Shown piece after piece: positions 34,610 through 46,531 of a stretch of DNA of 64,000 nucleotides. The stretch's first letter is position 1. Every line of letters starts with the position of its first letter. Under the pieces are notes generated by a model. That model was not told the DNA's origin. It made no database searches and saw only the letters and a list, made by a program, of their open reading frames with translations. This stretch comes from Pontederia crassipes (Eukaryota > Streptophyta > Magnoliopsida > Commelinales > Pontederiaceae), in the NCBI GenBank assembly GCA_030549335.1, contig CM060194.1, forward strand, positions 37,589,171 through 37,653,170, read 5' to 3'. Both the position numbers and the translations under genes were made by a program.

Positions 34610-35740
34610 TTGTTACGGGTCGTGAAGGACATCTAACGGACTGTGAGAGATTAACGGGTCATCTATGCAATTTAACGGGTCGTGATATGCAAATCACGGC
34701 CCTAGTAGTGGCGATGTCAAAGAGGATTTGCATATGGTCACGGGTTGTGGTCACGCGCTTACGGCCACCAAAAGAATAGCACGGCCCGTGATATTTGACT
34801 AACGGCCCTCACATAAGTAGTGTTGTGAACGATGGGTAACGGACTTGTAAACACCTATAGACAAGAGAGAATAATAAAAATAACGACCATTACATGAAAT
34901 TTACAGGTCGTTATATCATATGGCTTTGGCATTAGGATCATAAAATGAAAGTGTAACGGGTCAGGTGGCTTTGGCATTGGGGGCATACTATGATTTTAAC
35001 AGGTCGTGATTGACATGTAACGACCCGTGAAATAAGAAAAATTCTCCTTACTCGTGAAAGTTGAAGGCTCATGAACCATGAAATTTGCCATCTTCACAAG
35101 GATGACCATACAACTTATAGCCCATTAACGGTGAGTAACGACCCATGATGTGTAGAATAAAAATTTTGGAAGCCACTATGAAGTCTATGACTCAACACTT
35201 ACGACTCATAAAATAACCCTTGAACTCTACATCGGTTTAACCATAATCATTACGGGTCGTGGCATGGTTGTTATGACCCATTATGTTGATTCGTGCATGG
35301 TACAAAGCACTGTGAGACGATAATCCACCTAAGTCTTGTGAAGATGAAGTAGTTCGATTAATACTCACTGTGAGACTCGTGAAAATGCAGTTATGATTCA
35401 CGAGATATGGCTTAACGAAAATATGGAGGTATGTCACAGGTCGTGATATTAGACTTACGGCAGTAAAGCTTAACAAATTTTTACTGAGTCACTGATATAT
35501 CCGTGAAAGCATAGTAACTACACGTGAAAAATAAAAGTTCAAAATATGGATCATTGTGAAATCTGTGATAAAATGATTACGCCCCGTGAAATTAAAGACA
35601 ATAAAATTTTGGGTGATGAAATAAAGTTACGAGTTGTGATACTGTAGTAGTTATATCCAAGGAATACCCATGACATGGAAATAACGGCACGTGAAAAATG
35701 AAATTTTAAAATTTCGATAAAATTTAATTTGTGACATGCA
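34610..35740. repeat. Array of ACGGGTCGTGA-type quasi-palindromes
   Basis: About twenty variants in 1.1 kb, for example TTACGGGTCGTGAAGG, TAACGGGTCGTGATATG, GCACGGCCCGTGATAT, GTAACGACCCGTGAAAT and TTACGCCCCGTGAAATT, on both strands and irregularly spaced. The same theme appears in this element's LTRs (GTATTTAACGGGCCATTAC near 38663) and, as GGCCCGTGT, in the Athila-type LTR at 10.4 kb. Confidence 0.8.
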
Positions 35741-36651
35741 GAGACCTGTTAAAAAAATTTATAAAATAAAATAAAAATGACAAAAGGAAACTAAAGAGAC
35801 TAAGCAACTAAGATAATCAAACTATCTAATCTAACACGAACTACATTTGTCTAAACTAAATTATGCGAACAATCTAAATTGTAAGTTTAAGGATTAAGAA
35901 TGAGTAGTTCTAAGTTTAAAGTTTCTACCTCGACTTTGATATGACATATATGCTGAGACTAATAAGAAATTATCAATAAGAATAATATAAGTAGATATGG
36001 AACGATCTCACCGGGTTTGATTGTGATCGTGAATACTCGTAGTGGGAGGCAAAGCACATGCTATGTTGGATGACGTCTACGTTTCTAATTTGATGTCATC
36101 ATCTAGTGGTGGCGATTCTTCATGTACAGCAGCCTTTTGATGTGGAAGTTGAGAGCTATGCTACTGATCTTGGATCGTCAAGTGATTCTTAAGTCGCCAT
36201 TGGATTGTTATAGTTGGAGAGGATTGTGTTGATGTCGGTGAAGTACTTTTCTCCTTCAAAGATTTTACATATTGCATGGAGGAGATGTGGATTGCTGTGA
36301 AGCCAACAATTGATGCTTTGACAATCTTTTTCTGTGGTGGTTGAATTGGAGACATCGGAGTAGAAGTGATGGGAATTGCCAAAGGCTGGCCCCTCCTTTG
36401 AACTTTTCCTTGTATTTGCTTGTCTCTTTAACACGTCACTGAGTTATCGCTGCCCTTATTGAAAAATTTGCTTCTAGGTGACATCTTCTTTGATATGAAT
36501 TTTTATAGTGACACGGGCGTAAGATGTCCTTCGGGCTCTCGTCGATGTGGCTTGAAGTTTCAAAATTTAGAGAATTTAGTTTTGCAACTTCATTCTTTAA
36601 CGCATGTAGCTTTGCTTCTAATGTCTCAAACTTGAGCTCGATGTCGAAGAA

Positions 36652-36936
36652 TCAGAGTGAATCATTGACTTCAATTTGCTTTTGAATTTTGGACAACTGA
36701 GCCTCCAAATTTTGCATGTGTTGGTCTTGCATTGTCAACCTTCTTTCAATTGTTGTGGCGAATTGACTAATCATCTCTATGAAATTATAAGTTGTTGATT
36801 TGAATTTGAGAATTGATGCCACATCCTCATCTGACTTCTTATTGAGCTCCCTCGTATTATGAATTTGTCTCTTTAAATTTTTTATTTGATAATTTTGAAT
36901 GGAGAGCTTTTTTAGCAAAAAATATAATACTTCCAT
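36652..36936 (-). pseudogene. Gag-like coiled-coil ORF of the Athila/Tat-like element
   Basis: 94 codons, starting MEVLYFLLKKLSIQNYQIK, with heptad-like Leu/Ile spacing and a C-terminal stretch MQNLEAQLSKIQKQIEVN that resembles the coil ending Athila/Tat gag proteins (compare MMDRKFANQEASIRNIENQV at 13235 in the plus-strand element). It lies 340 bases inside the 5' LTR end, where gag is expected. No capsid signature or zinc knuckle accompanies it, so it is a remnant or a reduced gag. Assignment is by position and coil character only. Confidence 0.5.
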
Positions 36937-37249
36937 GAATGCAGAGGTTGGATCTTGAAAAATATCTTCATTCTTTGTTTGTTGAGACTTCTTCTTTATG
37001 TTTTGTCTTGACGATGATGCTTCAAATTGAATCCCATTTTGCTAGATGGCAAGGATATTTCCCTCAACTTGTTGATATGTTGTCATTTTGTTCATCATCG
37101 TTGTGGTGTCAACCTGTGCTCATGATGATCAAGTTGTGTACATGATATGTTACCTGAAAAGCTTACACAACACTAAAGAAAAAATGAAGCAAAATAGAAA
37201 ATAAAATTCTCAAAATATCTTATACGAGATAGACTAAGAATTATTAAAA

Positions 37250-37277
37250 TAGTTTCCCGGGAACGGCGTCAAAAGTT
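37250..37277 (-). promoter_or_regulatory. Primer-binding-site region (Athila/Tat)
   Basis: Minus strand AACTTTTGACGCCGTTCCCG directly follows the LTR end GCATCA and corresponds to the usual TTTTGGCGCCGTTGCCGGGG. Confidence 0.8.
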
Positions 37278-38958
37278 TGATGCGTTGAATTTGTAACAAA
37301 TAAATTTGCTAGCAAGTGCACTAGTCGTATCAAGTAATAAAGTATAGAGTAGAGTGTCGAATCCATGAGGAATTAGTTAAATCTAATATATCTCAATAAT
37401 CTACAAGGAGAAGGAAATGATTTTGTTGTGAAAACAAAAAATTAAAGATGCAAAAAATAAATGATAAACAAATAAAATAAATTGGTGTTGAGCCTTGAGA
37501 ATTATGAATGATTAATGTAAAGATAAACATGTAAGATCCTCTATAATAGTTGAGTTATAATAGAAAATAATAGATTCGATTCTTATGACGAATTAGGAGT
37601 ACCTAAAATATTGACGTCTCAAGACGAGTAAATCAAACTACCTTAACTTCTAATAAAACTAATAACCATGAACGACGAGTCAATTATTAATTTTACAGAG
37701 AATTAAGATGCATAAGTATGCATCTCCTACACTATTACACATATAAATCTAAACAGAAAAATAGATCGTACGAAATTTGGCACAAACGACGAGTTACCGA
37801 ACACTCATTATGTATGCTTCAACTTAAAAATAAAAGATCAATTATCAAAGCAATAATAATTACTGAAGCTAATCACCCCATGTTTGTAATCTAATCTAAA
37901 AAATCAAATTACTTATCAAGAGGCAATGAAGTCAGCATGCATAATAAAAAAAAATGAAGAGATAAATTAACTCAACTAATAATAGGGTTCAAATAGTTTT
38001 CCTTCTTGAAAAGGATATAAAATCTCTATTACATAAATAATAAACTATGAGAAAACTAAGCAAAAGAGCATCCAAGTAAATATAGAAGAAGAATTCTCTT
38101 CCTTCGAGACCTCTGGGCGTTGTACAACAGAATCGACGAGTTACTGCGCAGCCTTCTCCTTCGGGTGATCTTCACGCTTCGAAATTCGTCCTTTGCAATA
38201 TGGCACAGCTCACATGTCTCAAGCACCACTAAGCACACATTTTTCTGTCTCCTCGGGCCTTTATTTATAGCCTTCAGGGGTCTCAAGTGTTTTCGTAAAG
38301 TTTTGATTTGATTCAAAGTATTTTCATGTTAAAACAAGTAAATTCGGAATAGACTTTGATAGGTCTCTAAAATCATCCAAAACTCCTTCAAATTTGAGTG
38401 AAAATGTTTCTTAATCATCCACGAGATTTATGATAAAGTTTGGCTTCGATCTGGACTTGAAATTCCCAAGAAAAGTCAAAAATATCTCGAAAATAGCCTT
38501 CATAACGGCCCATAACAGTCCTATAATGACGTAAGAGTGCTTTTCGACCACTAATTTCACGCCCTTAACAGTATCCAAATTGGAGTAAAAGTGTAGTTTT
38601 AACGTACCGTAACTTGAATTTTACAGCCCGTAATTCGAACAAGCTTTTTGTGCGAAACTGAGTATTTAACGGGCCATTACAGACCTCTCATGGCCCGTTA
38701 TATTCATTTCAGTTTTGATAGCCTTCACTAATTTTCACTTTTTAGTTTCATTTTAACTCTGATTTGAGTGTCATTTATTTCTGTGGCTTCTTGACTTAAT
38801 TCTCTTACTTTTTCTATAATAAAATATATAATTTGGATAGATTTCTATATTTATAAAATTAAAGCAAATAAGGTTAGAAAATGATACATGCTAAATGAAA
38901 AGGAATCGAAATGTGATTAAGTGCATGGTTAATTATATGATATATTTTGTATGCATCA
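37278..38958 (-). mobile_element. 5' LTR of the Athila/Tat-like element
   Basis: TGATGCG at 37278 to TGCATCA at 38958, 1681 bp. Matches the truncated 3' LTR over its outer 990 bases. Minus-strand TATAAATA lies at 38272-38279. Confidence 0.88.
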
Positions 38959-38963
38959 GAAAG

Positions 38964-39240
38964 ATCATACAATTACTATCCTTCTTGTTAATCTTGACCT
39001 TCCTTTGCCGGCACATCATGCAGGCATCATGGTATGATAATCAATTCATGCCCAATATGACATCATAGTCCACCATAGGTAGTACTATCCCTCTATCATT
39101 ATCGGTGTCTCTGGGAGGTACTGTCTAGTGCAGACCGTTCTTAGTGGCGTTGTCATGTCATTATTAGTTAGTGACTTTCTATTTGACTTTGTGAAATTTG
39201 AATTTCACCATAGTTTCCTTAGTCATCTCATGGTCTTTAT
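38964..39240 (-). pseudogene. Chromovirus aspartic protease remnant
   Basis: On the minus strand the frame reads MVDYDVILGMN, a stop, then LSYHDACMMCRQRKVKI. This is the C-terminal flap region of the gypsy protease, in which a Trp codon after Gly-Met-Asn has become a stop. Upstream (39240-39100) only faint similarity remains and the catalytic Asp-Ser-Gly/Asp-Thr-Gly is not identifiable. The segment up to 39601 should hold gag but shows none, so gag is deleted between primer site and protease. The reading stops at 38959 where the foreign element inserted. Confidence 0.8.
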
Positions 39241-39601
39241 ATCATGAAAACTTGCTCAATTGTCATGAACAATCATATATACAATTTTGGACAATTTTTC
39301 ATCACGTCTATCAATCTTAAAATTTATAATGAGATTTACACATCTCACATTACATATTTCCATCAATTAATTTGACAACACTATCAAATTTGGGTGCAAT
39401 CATTGGCATTCTCATAGGAAGACTTTGTACTTCCATTCTTAACCTAACATTAACTAACCAATATTAGATGGTTAATATAAATTGTCATACATATGGCACA
39501 AAACATACATAATCTTTACCTTCGATGGCTACTTTTGATGATTGCATATGGACTTAAACACTTAATAGTTCTATGGCATACTTAACATAGGTCCTAAGCA
39601 C

Positions 39602-39613
39602 GCTCTAATACCA
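39602..39613 (-). promoter_or_regulatory. Chromovirus primer-binding site
   Basis: Minus strand TGGTATTAGAGC, two bases inside the LTR end GTGTTACA, is one base off TGGTATCAGAGC, the site complementary to initiator tRNA-Met. It fixes which LTR is 5'. Confidence 0.88.
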
Positions 39614-39615
39614 AC

Positions 39616-41838
39616 TGTAACACTCCAAAATTTCTACCCTAATAGCTGAGGCCAATTAGATCATTTCCACAATGCTAGTCCATCCTTCATAACATGATCA
39701 TAATAAAATGATGCAACTAATGCAGCGAAAAACTATTCATTTAAAATAAGGTAAAATTCTCATTTGTTTAGCAGAAGACTTTAAGCTTAAACATCAATAA
39801 AACTAATGTCATACAACATAATAAAAAATATTATTTATATTCATTTCTAAAACAGACTCTAAAGACTCATGACTCTATCTATTCTTATGTCATGTGTAAC
39901 TTCACCGTCATGAGATGAGTCAGCCATCTATCCAAGCATATCAGTTACTTGCATGGATCCAAGGTGCAGGGTTTCTCAATTAGAGTATGTAAAGGCCGAT
40001 CTAAGCTGCAGATTTCCCAATTAGAATATGTAAAAGTTATGCAATATTATGCATCCTAAGCAGGATATTACATGACATATATAAACAGTTCATCGGCATG
40101 AAATACACATACATGAATGTCATGTCATAATCATATGATAATATATCAATATTTCATATTATGTCATCAATGTATATCAATAGTATTAACATTAAATGAC
40201 ATGTAATCATGTAATAGTCAATACGTACATCAGTTAGTCAGTACAATAGACATACCAAGTGACTAGCACTTGTCCTTACCTTGTCTTAGTAATATCCTCA
40301 GAGTTGCTTTATATCCCATTGGATCCCACTTTCATAGTCATCAGTCCTTTCAGTTCAGTCTTTGATCTTAATCAGTAATTAAATAATCATGTCGTTACCC
40401 TCTAGTAGACTAGGTAAGCTTTGAAGTCGAGGCTACATCACCTGAAGGCGAGTGAAAATATACATACCATTTTCGGTAAGATACAATTATTTCCTCAGAA
40501 AATGCTAACTTAAAAGTGTAGGGCACAATAATTTTTCGAGAGAAATTCTAATACAATGGAGCAGGGCATAGTATTTCTTGTCATAGGGCGATAAGTAATA
40601 GTATTCTTCAATTGAATTCATTCTTTTCACAATCATCAAACAATTTACATATCTCAGTCTTCATATTTTAACCTAGTCATGTAGAAATATGCAAAACATG
40701 TATCTAGATGATAATAAGTACATCAATCAATATTTCATAAATAGCATCACATACTAAATGTACAAAACATCAGGAGATATTATACATCCACAAATCATTT
40801 CATCTTGAATGCATAAACATTTAAAGATCATGCATAATATTGACATAACAAAGTAGACATAAATAATGTAATAGGTCACTTTCCTTTTTTGACAATTTTG
40901 ATGTATCATTAATAAAAAAATTATAACTTAATATATAGACATTCTTTCTTATTAATTCCAATTTTCTAGCATACTTTAATATTAATCACATATAAAATCT
41001 ATGAATTTTATCTTTTTGTTGTTTAATCCAGAAATTCATAAAAATATCAAAATTTATTTTTTGCATAGTATTGTGACAACAGACACTAAAATATTAATAA
41101 CTTATTCTATACATATTATTTTTGGTTGATTCCAACTTTTACTGAAATATATAACCAACCTCTAATGTGAAAATAAATTTCAAATACTATTTTAGTATTT
41201 CCAATTTATGACACATTTTATAATTTTGTCTCGCTGTTACTCGAGAAAGCATGATAGTCGTTCACTGATCATAACTATTTTTATACATTCTAAAATAGAA
41301 TGAAACAAAATTTTTAAAAGTAGACTTCGAGGGCTTTTCATTCATATATTATTTGTAATTTTTGGATAAATAAAACCTATCCGAATAATTATTGTAAAGA
41401 CAGGCACGAATTTAGACAGATTAAGATGTAACCCTTAATCATGTAACAGATAAACCTAGCCATTTTTTATCTAAACAATTCTAATAATGAAAACCGAATC
41501 AAATTTTAAGAGGCACGTGAAATCTCTCGATCACAATTTTTACCAAAAATTAGGATATTCTTGGATCTTCCAATCCAATCATGCCTCGTTTTCTACCAAA
41601 AACTAGGGAAGAGAAAGGTTAGGATTCCCTTTACATACCTTTCAATCCTCGTTTGATCTTCTCATTTTTCTTCCTCTTCTTTTTCCTCTTCTTCTTTTCT
41701 CCTCAGATCTATTTTCCTCAATCCCTAGCCATCAAGAGATAAGGTAGAGAAAAGAGATTAACAAGAAGGTTTGAGGGTTTTAAATAGGGGGACATTAGAT
41801 TTTTGGGCCTAATATAACCTTGCCCAATTTATCTGATT
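39616..41838 (-). mobile_element. Chromovirus 5' LTR
   Basis: Plus-strand start TGTAACACTCC, about 2.2 kb, uninterrupted. It matches the three pieces of the 3' LTR and lacks both nested insertions: single GTCATGTG at 39889 and TATTATGCATCCTAAGCAGG at 40044, where the 3' copy carries the 4.2-kb element. It is truncated at GCCCAATTTA before the expected GGGTATTACA end, where LINE sequence takes over. Confidence 0.88.
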
Positions 41839-44340
41839 AACCTTTGTATAACAGAGCTGTCATTGCTAAAAAAAATTGAGATACATATGGATGTCCCATA
41901 TAAGATGCTAAACTTTCCAGAGCAGTGTTGAGTTCATGAGAATTAGGTTCGCCAAGATCGACGAGTTTATCTCCATGTACAACGTGTGAAATTCTAGACG
42001 TCAGCAGTGTTTGATGCCCTTCAAGAGTTCCCAAGCCTCTAGTTCTAGGATAGACTTCGTAGCTTACGTAAGTTCACCTGCTTCCATGAAAGAGAAGTCA
42101 TAAGATTTAATAATGTAGCCGCACCCACGGCTTCCATTGGTCCAGTGAAGAAATCATGTGAATCAATTTTAACTTAGTCGGAAGGGGGGTTCCCACTAGA
42201 CCAAAATCTAGTGCTAGGGGTGAGTGCTTTAGAAATGTTATGAGTAACAAATTTTTTATATCCAGCAAGAGCTTTTTCCCAAATTGTTTGAACGGTTGCC
42301 CTTCGGGAGCAAAAGTGAGCCTCTTTCTAAGCATTCCACAAACCCCAAAAACATATGGCAAGAAGGGATTGCGACTTTAATTTTGAGGGGCATTTAAGGT
42401 TCTGCCTTCACAGATTTAAGGAAAGAAAGGAAGGCATGAATTCAAATTTATACTTAAGATTGTGTTAGGCGAAACTCTAAAGATGATGGCAAATTGGCGA
42501 GAAAAGAAAAAAGTGGACTACAGATTCAGGTTCTTGGTCACAAAATGGGCATAGGAGACATTTCGGGGTTGAAAGAAGATATAACATCTAAAGTAAGTAG
42601 TTTTCTGTATTTTAACTTTCATAATAAAAATTGCAACTTTGAGGGGCTCGAAATATGTTACAGGAGGATCGTCCAAGCCCAGACAATGGCAAAGACCTAT
42701 GTCATAAGAAAATATACACATATTTAGCATTAGCTTTATCGATGGTATCATTTATCCAAATCCAACAATCATCATTGGCAGCACAAAAAAGGTCAAGATA
42801 AGATCAGAGACCCAAAGAGAATCCAGATTGGCATGAACATTCACTAATATTGGTGGCCAAACTAAAGGAATACAATAAATCCAAGGGTCATAAAATACAT
42901 TGGCTTTCCTGTTGTACCAATTAACTTTTCATACCCAATTTTGTGTCCTGGAGAGTGGAGATGATCAGTTTCCAGCTCCAAGAAGGCCTCAAGCAACTTA
43001 GGTGGGCAACCCAAGGGTGAAGATTGTCATACTTAGAATTGACCATATTAGACCACAAATCTTCCTAGCCATTTAATAAGTTCATGGTTCTCTTAGTCAA
43101 TAGGGAGGGCCTAATGCATTTAAGGTTTTTAACGTCATCCCCGCCCTCAATTTTAAGAAGTTGGACAGTAGACCAATAAATAAAATGAGATCCCTCAAGT
43201 CCCGGAAGAAGGAGCTGGAATGCCTCTAAATAGTTTCAAGGATCCCACCACATAAATAGATTGAGCTCATAGAGTAAGATGGGAATGGAATGGAGGATAA
43301 AATTTATGAGAGTGGTCTTCCCAGCATGATTGAGTAGACACTACTTTCGACCCTGAATTCTATTGGTAACTTTATGAATTAACCCATTTTGATGTTTGAT
43401 TGGGATGTATTTATATGAAACTGGGAGCCCCAAGTAAGAGAATGAAAAATCACTAATTTTGATTTCTAAGATGTTCTTTATAGAGCTTCTTCTATGTCTA
43501 TTGAACTTGGGAGGTAAGTAGATTGCAGATTTTGCAGTGTTGATCCTCTGGTTAGTAAGGGATTCGTACTGATGGAGAATATGCATGAGATTAGTGTAGT
43601 TGGATATTTTTTGCTATCATAAAGATGAGAAGGTCATCGGCATATAATAGATAGTTTAAGAAAAAGGAGCCCATGAAGAAAGGAATAATCTTCCCAAAGT
43701 CAAATGGTTATGACATGATATTTGAAAAGACATGAGAAATAATAATAAATAAGTAAGGAGAGAGGGGTCTCATAAGGGAGAGGGCAGTGCTAACTACTTC
43801 TCATGAAATCATATCAAAAGCTTTCTCTATGTTAGCTTTTAGAATTAGAATTTTTTTCCTACCTTTTGTAAAGGAATGAACAATCTCTTGTGTAACTAGT
43901 ATGTTAACATGAATAGACCTATCTTTTACAAAAGTTGACTAGTTTTTTGTCAATTAGAGAGCTAAGGAGAGACTTAAGTCTTTGAGCTAAAATTTTAGTT
44001 ACCAGTTTGAATAGATATTACATATCTATAGTAAGATATAGTTTTGGGTTCCTTGCATTTAGGAATGAAAATTAGAGATGTTTTAGTCCATTCCATATGA
44101 AGTGTGCAGGTATGGAAGAAGGATGTCACCACCTCAGAGATTTTCTTATCAATAATGTCCCAATATCAATAATGTCCCAATAGTTTTTAAAAAAATTCTA
44201 CGGTAAGCACATCATGCCCTAGGACTTTCCCTATGCCCATGCTCCATAAACAATCTTTGATTTCTTGGCTGGAAAGGGCAATCAAGTGCTCAATGTGCTG
44301 ACAGTAGTATTAGAAGAAGGCAGGGAGCTCCATAGACTTT
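41839..44340 (-). pseudogene. L1-type LINE ORF2 remnant
   Basis: Minus-strand reading from 44340. Near 44060, LIFIPKCKEPKTISDYR begins the RT. YLLYADDLLIFMIAKN with the YADD active site lies at 43633-43644. The frame 43586-43341 reads NQRINTAKSAIYLPP, FSYLGLPVSYKYIPI and VTNRIQGRK, the RT thumb. Downstream (42950-42400) degenerate zinc-finger RT-associated sequence and, near 42000-41850, an RNase H-like NSHELNTALESLASYMG follow. Stops and shifts are frequent. The endonuclease part and the poly-A tail are missing. The 3' end abuts the truncated chromovirus LTR. Confidence 0.85.
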
Positions 44341-44415
44341 TGTAGTGATGCACAAATAAATTTCTAATTTGGTCCTCATCATATATAGTGGTTCAATTTT
44401 GATCCTTGATATGGG

Positions 44416-44417
<2 letters not shown>

Positions 44418-44480
<63 letters not shown>
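44418..44480. repeat. (TA)n microsatellite, ~63 bp
   Basis: Uninterrupted TA dinucleotides. Tyr-Ile ORFs on both strands are artefacts of it. Confidence 0.97.
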
Positions 44481-44484
<4 letters not shown>

Positions 44485-44780
44485 TGAGGATTGGATGACA
44501 GTTTCAAACTCATACAAGCCCACCATTGTGAGTTATCTTTTTTGTCATTTTTTTGACAAAAAAAATGAAAGCCTTCTTTCTCTCATTCAGGCGGCATGGA
44601 AGTTTTCTCTGTATCATTAATACAGCTTCATGCGCACGAGTAACAGAGGTTACCTACAAAGGTTAATGTTTTTTACTCATGATAATTAATATTTGATTAA
44701 ATATTTTAATTAATTTTTAACCCAAAAATTTATTGTCGTCACATAAGTTCAATGTTTCCTTGGATGGTTACTCCTCTTAG

Positions 44781-44915
44781 GAATACAAGCGGTCACTGCA
44801 CTCTAATGCATATGTGAACATGAGGATGCTTGATACCAAGTGTCACGTGACGTTCCATTTTAAGGAGCCTCCAATGAAGGTCGTGGACGTGCTTCTCCTA
44901 CCTACTGCTTTGTGA
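44781..44915 (+). pseudogene. Possible exon of unknown gene
   Basis: After a splice-acceptor-like CTCCTCTTAG a frame of 44 codons reads EYKRSLHSNAYVNMRMLDTK, CHVTFHFKEPPMKVVDV and LLLPTAL, then TGA. If the stop is read through, a hydrophobic VLVLILLIFLRA follows, ending at another stop. The codon pattern and the acceptor suggest a real exon. I do not recognise the family and it does not match the EDR2-like domain 300 bases downstream. It may belong to the same captured or decayed gene. Confidence 0.3.
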
Positions 44916-45227
44916 GGTGTCCTGGTCCTGATTTTGCTCATCTTCCTGCGTGCATGAGTGAATAGCTCATCTTCTTCTTTCACTCATCGCGCCGCCATCC
45001 AATAATATTTCTATTATTATATCTCAAACCTTAGAATATTGTTAACAAACGGATAGATTTCTTTTCGAACAAACAATGTTTCATGACAAAATTTGTTCAG
45101 AGAATACAATTACATTGAATATATGTAAGTTTAAAAATTTATTGTTTGTGTATTATTCCCTTTGTTGATTTCATGTCCGAGTCTCTGCAACATTAATGAT
45201 CCAAAAATGCCTCCCCATGGCCTTCAG

Positions 45228-45626
45228 GCCCGGGGTGGTTGAAGATTATGACCGGGGTGGTTAATCCGGAGGAGGACCTGAACCTGAGTGGTGCAGAAAA
45301 GAAGCTGATAAAACTCGAGAAGCCTGTGCTCTCACGCCCACAGCACAACTATGACAGGGTAAGCAGATGACTCGTCCTTCCTACTTTGCATTCCCCAACA
45401 TCAAGAAATAATTTAAATGCTGTCTCATTCGTCTTAACGATACGCATGCAGCATTATGTCACTTCGAGTAAATATGTGCTAATGGTGTGATTAATTGTGT
45501 TGCAGAGCCAAACTATTTTGAGATCGATCTGGACATACACCGCTTCAGCTTCATAGCGAGAAAGGGATTCGAGTCGTTCCAGGATCGTATGAAGGATGGA
45601 ACGATCGATTTAGGATTGCCAATCAG
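45228..45626 (+). pseudogene. EDR2-like (DUF1336) gene fragment, two exons
   Basis: Exon A (45228-45358) follows CCTTCAG and reads [40 protein letters not shown], then a donor GTAAGC. After a 149-base intron ending TGCAGAG, exon B (45508-45626) reads [37 protein letters not shown] and a donor GTAACT. This is the C-terminal EDR2/DUF1336 domain of plant ENHANCED DISEASE RESISTANCE 2-like proteins. The reading frame is intact across the intron if the second of two adjacent AGs is the acceptor. The next exon of the family is not found downstream; the sequence after GTGGTGCAG at 45820 goes quickly to a stop. Upstream exons are also missing. Because introns are kept, it is a DNA-level fragment, possibly carried by the Helitron whose end is at 46559. 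Confidence 0.78.
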
Positions 45627-45639
45627 GTAACTAAACTCT

Positions 45640-46320
45640 CATGAAGCGAAAGGAAACTTTTATTCTGTTGTTACAACAGTCGAGTTCAGATATCAGAACA
45701 CGTTGATCTCATTAGTTTCATAGATGCAAACCTCGATTAAAATTTTGTCGTTATGATCAGGATGCATGATTTGATGTGAGACTAACAGATAAAATGGGAC
45801 TTGATTTCGTGGTGCAGGCTATTCCCACTATAATGTAGTGCCGAACTAATGTATGAAGCATCGATTTGCTTGTTAGACTGTCCATTTCATGGCCCATCAA
45901 TGGCTGCTGTAGGAATGAGCCGGATGCAATTTGTCGGTGTCTTCTCTACACACAACATCTGACAAATGATGCACTTTGGCAATTAAGTAATAATCATGAA
46001 TCATCACTAGCTCCTAACCTTTATCACTCTATCTTCGGTCTTTAAAACTTAAGGGTGTGTTTGGATTAAAGATTAAGGAGGGAAATGTAAAATTTAATTG
46101 GAATGTGATGGATTTAAAATGTTTACATCATGTTTAGACACAACTTTTATTAATTTAACTAAGGATAGATTGAGCTACATAAGTTCATCATTTGACTTAA
46201 AACTTAATCCATCAAATTAGTGATTTTGGAGGGATTAGAAATAATTATTCCTGCACTACGCTTATTTCTTCTCAACAAAATTTTAAAAATTCTTAAGGAT
46301 AAAAAAGATATTTATCAAAG
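45640..46320. other. Non-coding; miniature-element start at ~46054
   Basis: GGGTGTGTTTGGATTAAAG at 46054 resembles the ends of plant Tourist/hAT miniature elements, but a facing end was not found. The rest shows nothing. Confidence 0.4.
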
Positions 46321-46324
46321 TTAA

Positions 46325-46430
46325 CCTTCCCTGATCCCGCGGAGGAAGATTTTTTCGAGTTCGGAGCCCCGATTGAAAATTTCCCGTAGGACGCCATAGT
46401 GGGCGGGATGATAACATACATATTATTTTA
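46325..46430. mobile_element. Fragment of the GC-rich hAT family
   Basis: CCCTGATCCCGCGG and TCGGAGCCCCG resemble the interior of 22437-23099 (TCGGAGCCCCGCGGGGATC). Only about 100 bases; ends missing. Confidence 0.5.
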
Positions 46431-46531
46431 TTCTAAAATCGTAAATATCTATAGATATATTATATGGTATAAATATAATAATATTTTATAAATTGTGTTA
46501 AAAATAAAAAGATATTTTAAAATATATTTAG

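Larger units (their letters stand above)
30477..38958 (-). mobile_element. Athila/Tat-like non-autonomous LTR element
   Basis: On the minus strand: 5' LTR (38958-37278), primer region (37277-37250), a leader with gag-like coil ORF, a long non-coding stretch, polypurine tract (31446-31434) and 3' LTR (31433-30477, cut short). Both LTRs start TGATGCATRCAAAAT on this strand. No protease, RT or integrase is seen, so it resembles a large derivative carried by Athila/Tat machinery. It sits between chromovirus protease and RT sequences. The right target flank is GAAAG at 38959; the left counterpart is lost with the truncated LTR end. It contains a solo LTR and a SINE. Confidence 0.82.
22205..41838 (-). 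mobile_element. Tekay/Del-like chromovirus with nested insertions
   Basis: One minus-strand Ty3-gypsy element. Read right to left: 5' LTR (41838-39616), primer site (39613-39602), gag traces, protease (39240-38964), a foreign insert (38958-30477), RT end, RNase H, integrase pieces, chromodomain (30476-29156), polypurine tract (29132-29119), 3' LTR (29118-22205). The two LTRs agree over their length apart from two insertions in the 3' copy. Motifs and LTR ends fit the chromodomain-bearing Tekay/Del lineage; exact lineage is inferred. Gag, most of RT and much of integrase are deleted, so it cannot move on its own. Confidence 0.88.

Noticed and set aside
34610-35740. CRISPR-like repeat array
   Set aside because: The short motifs vary, occur on both strands and have irregular spacing. 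There are no identical repeats or unique fixed-length spacers, and the DNA is plant nuclear.
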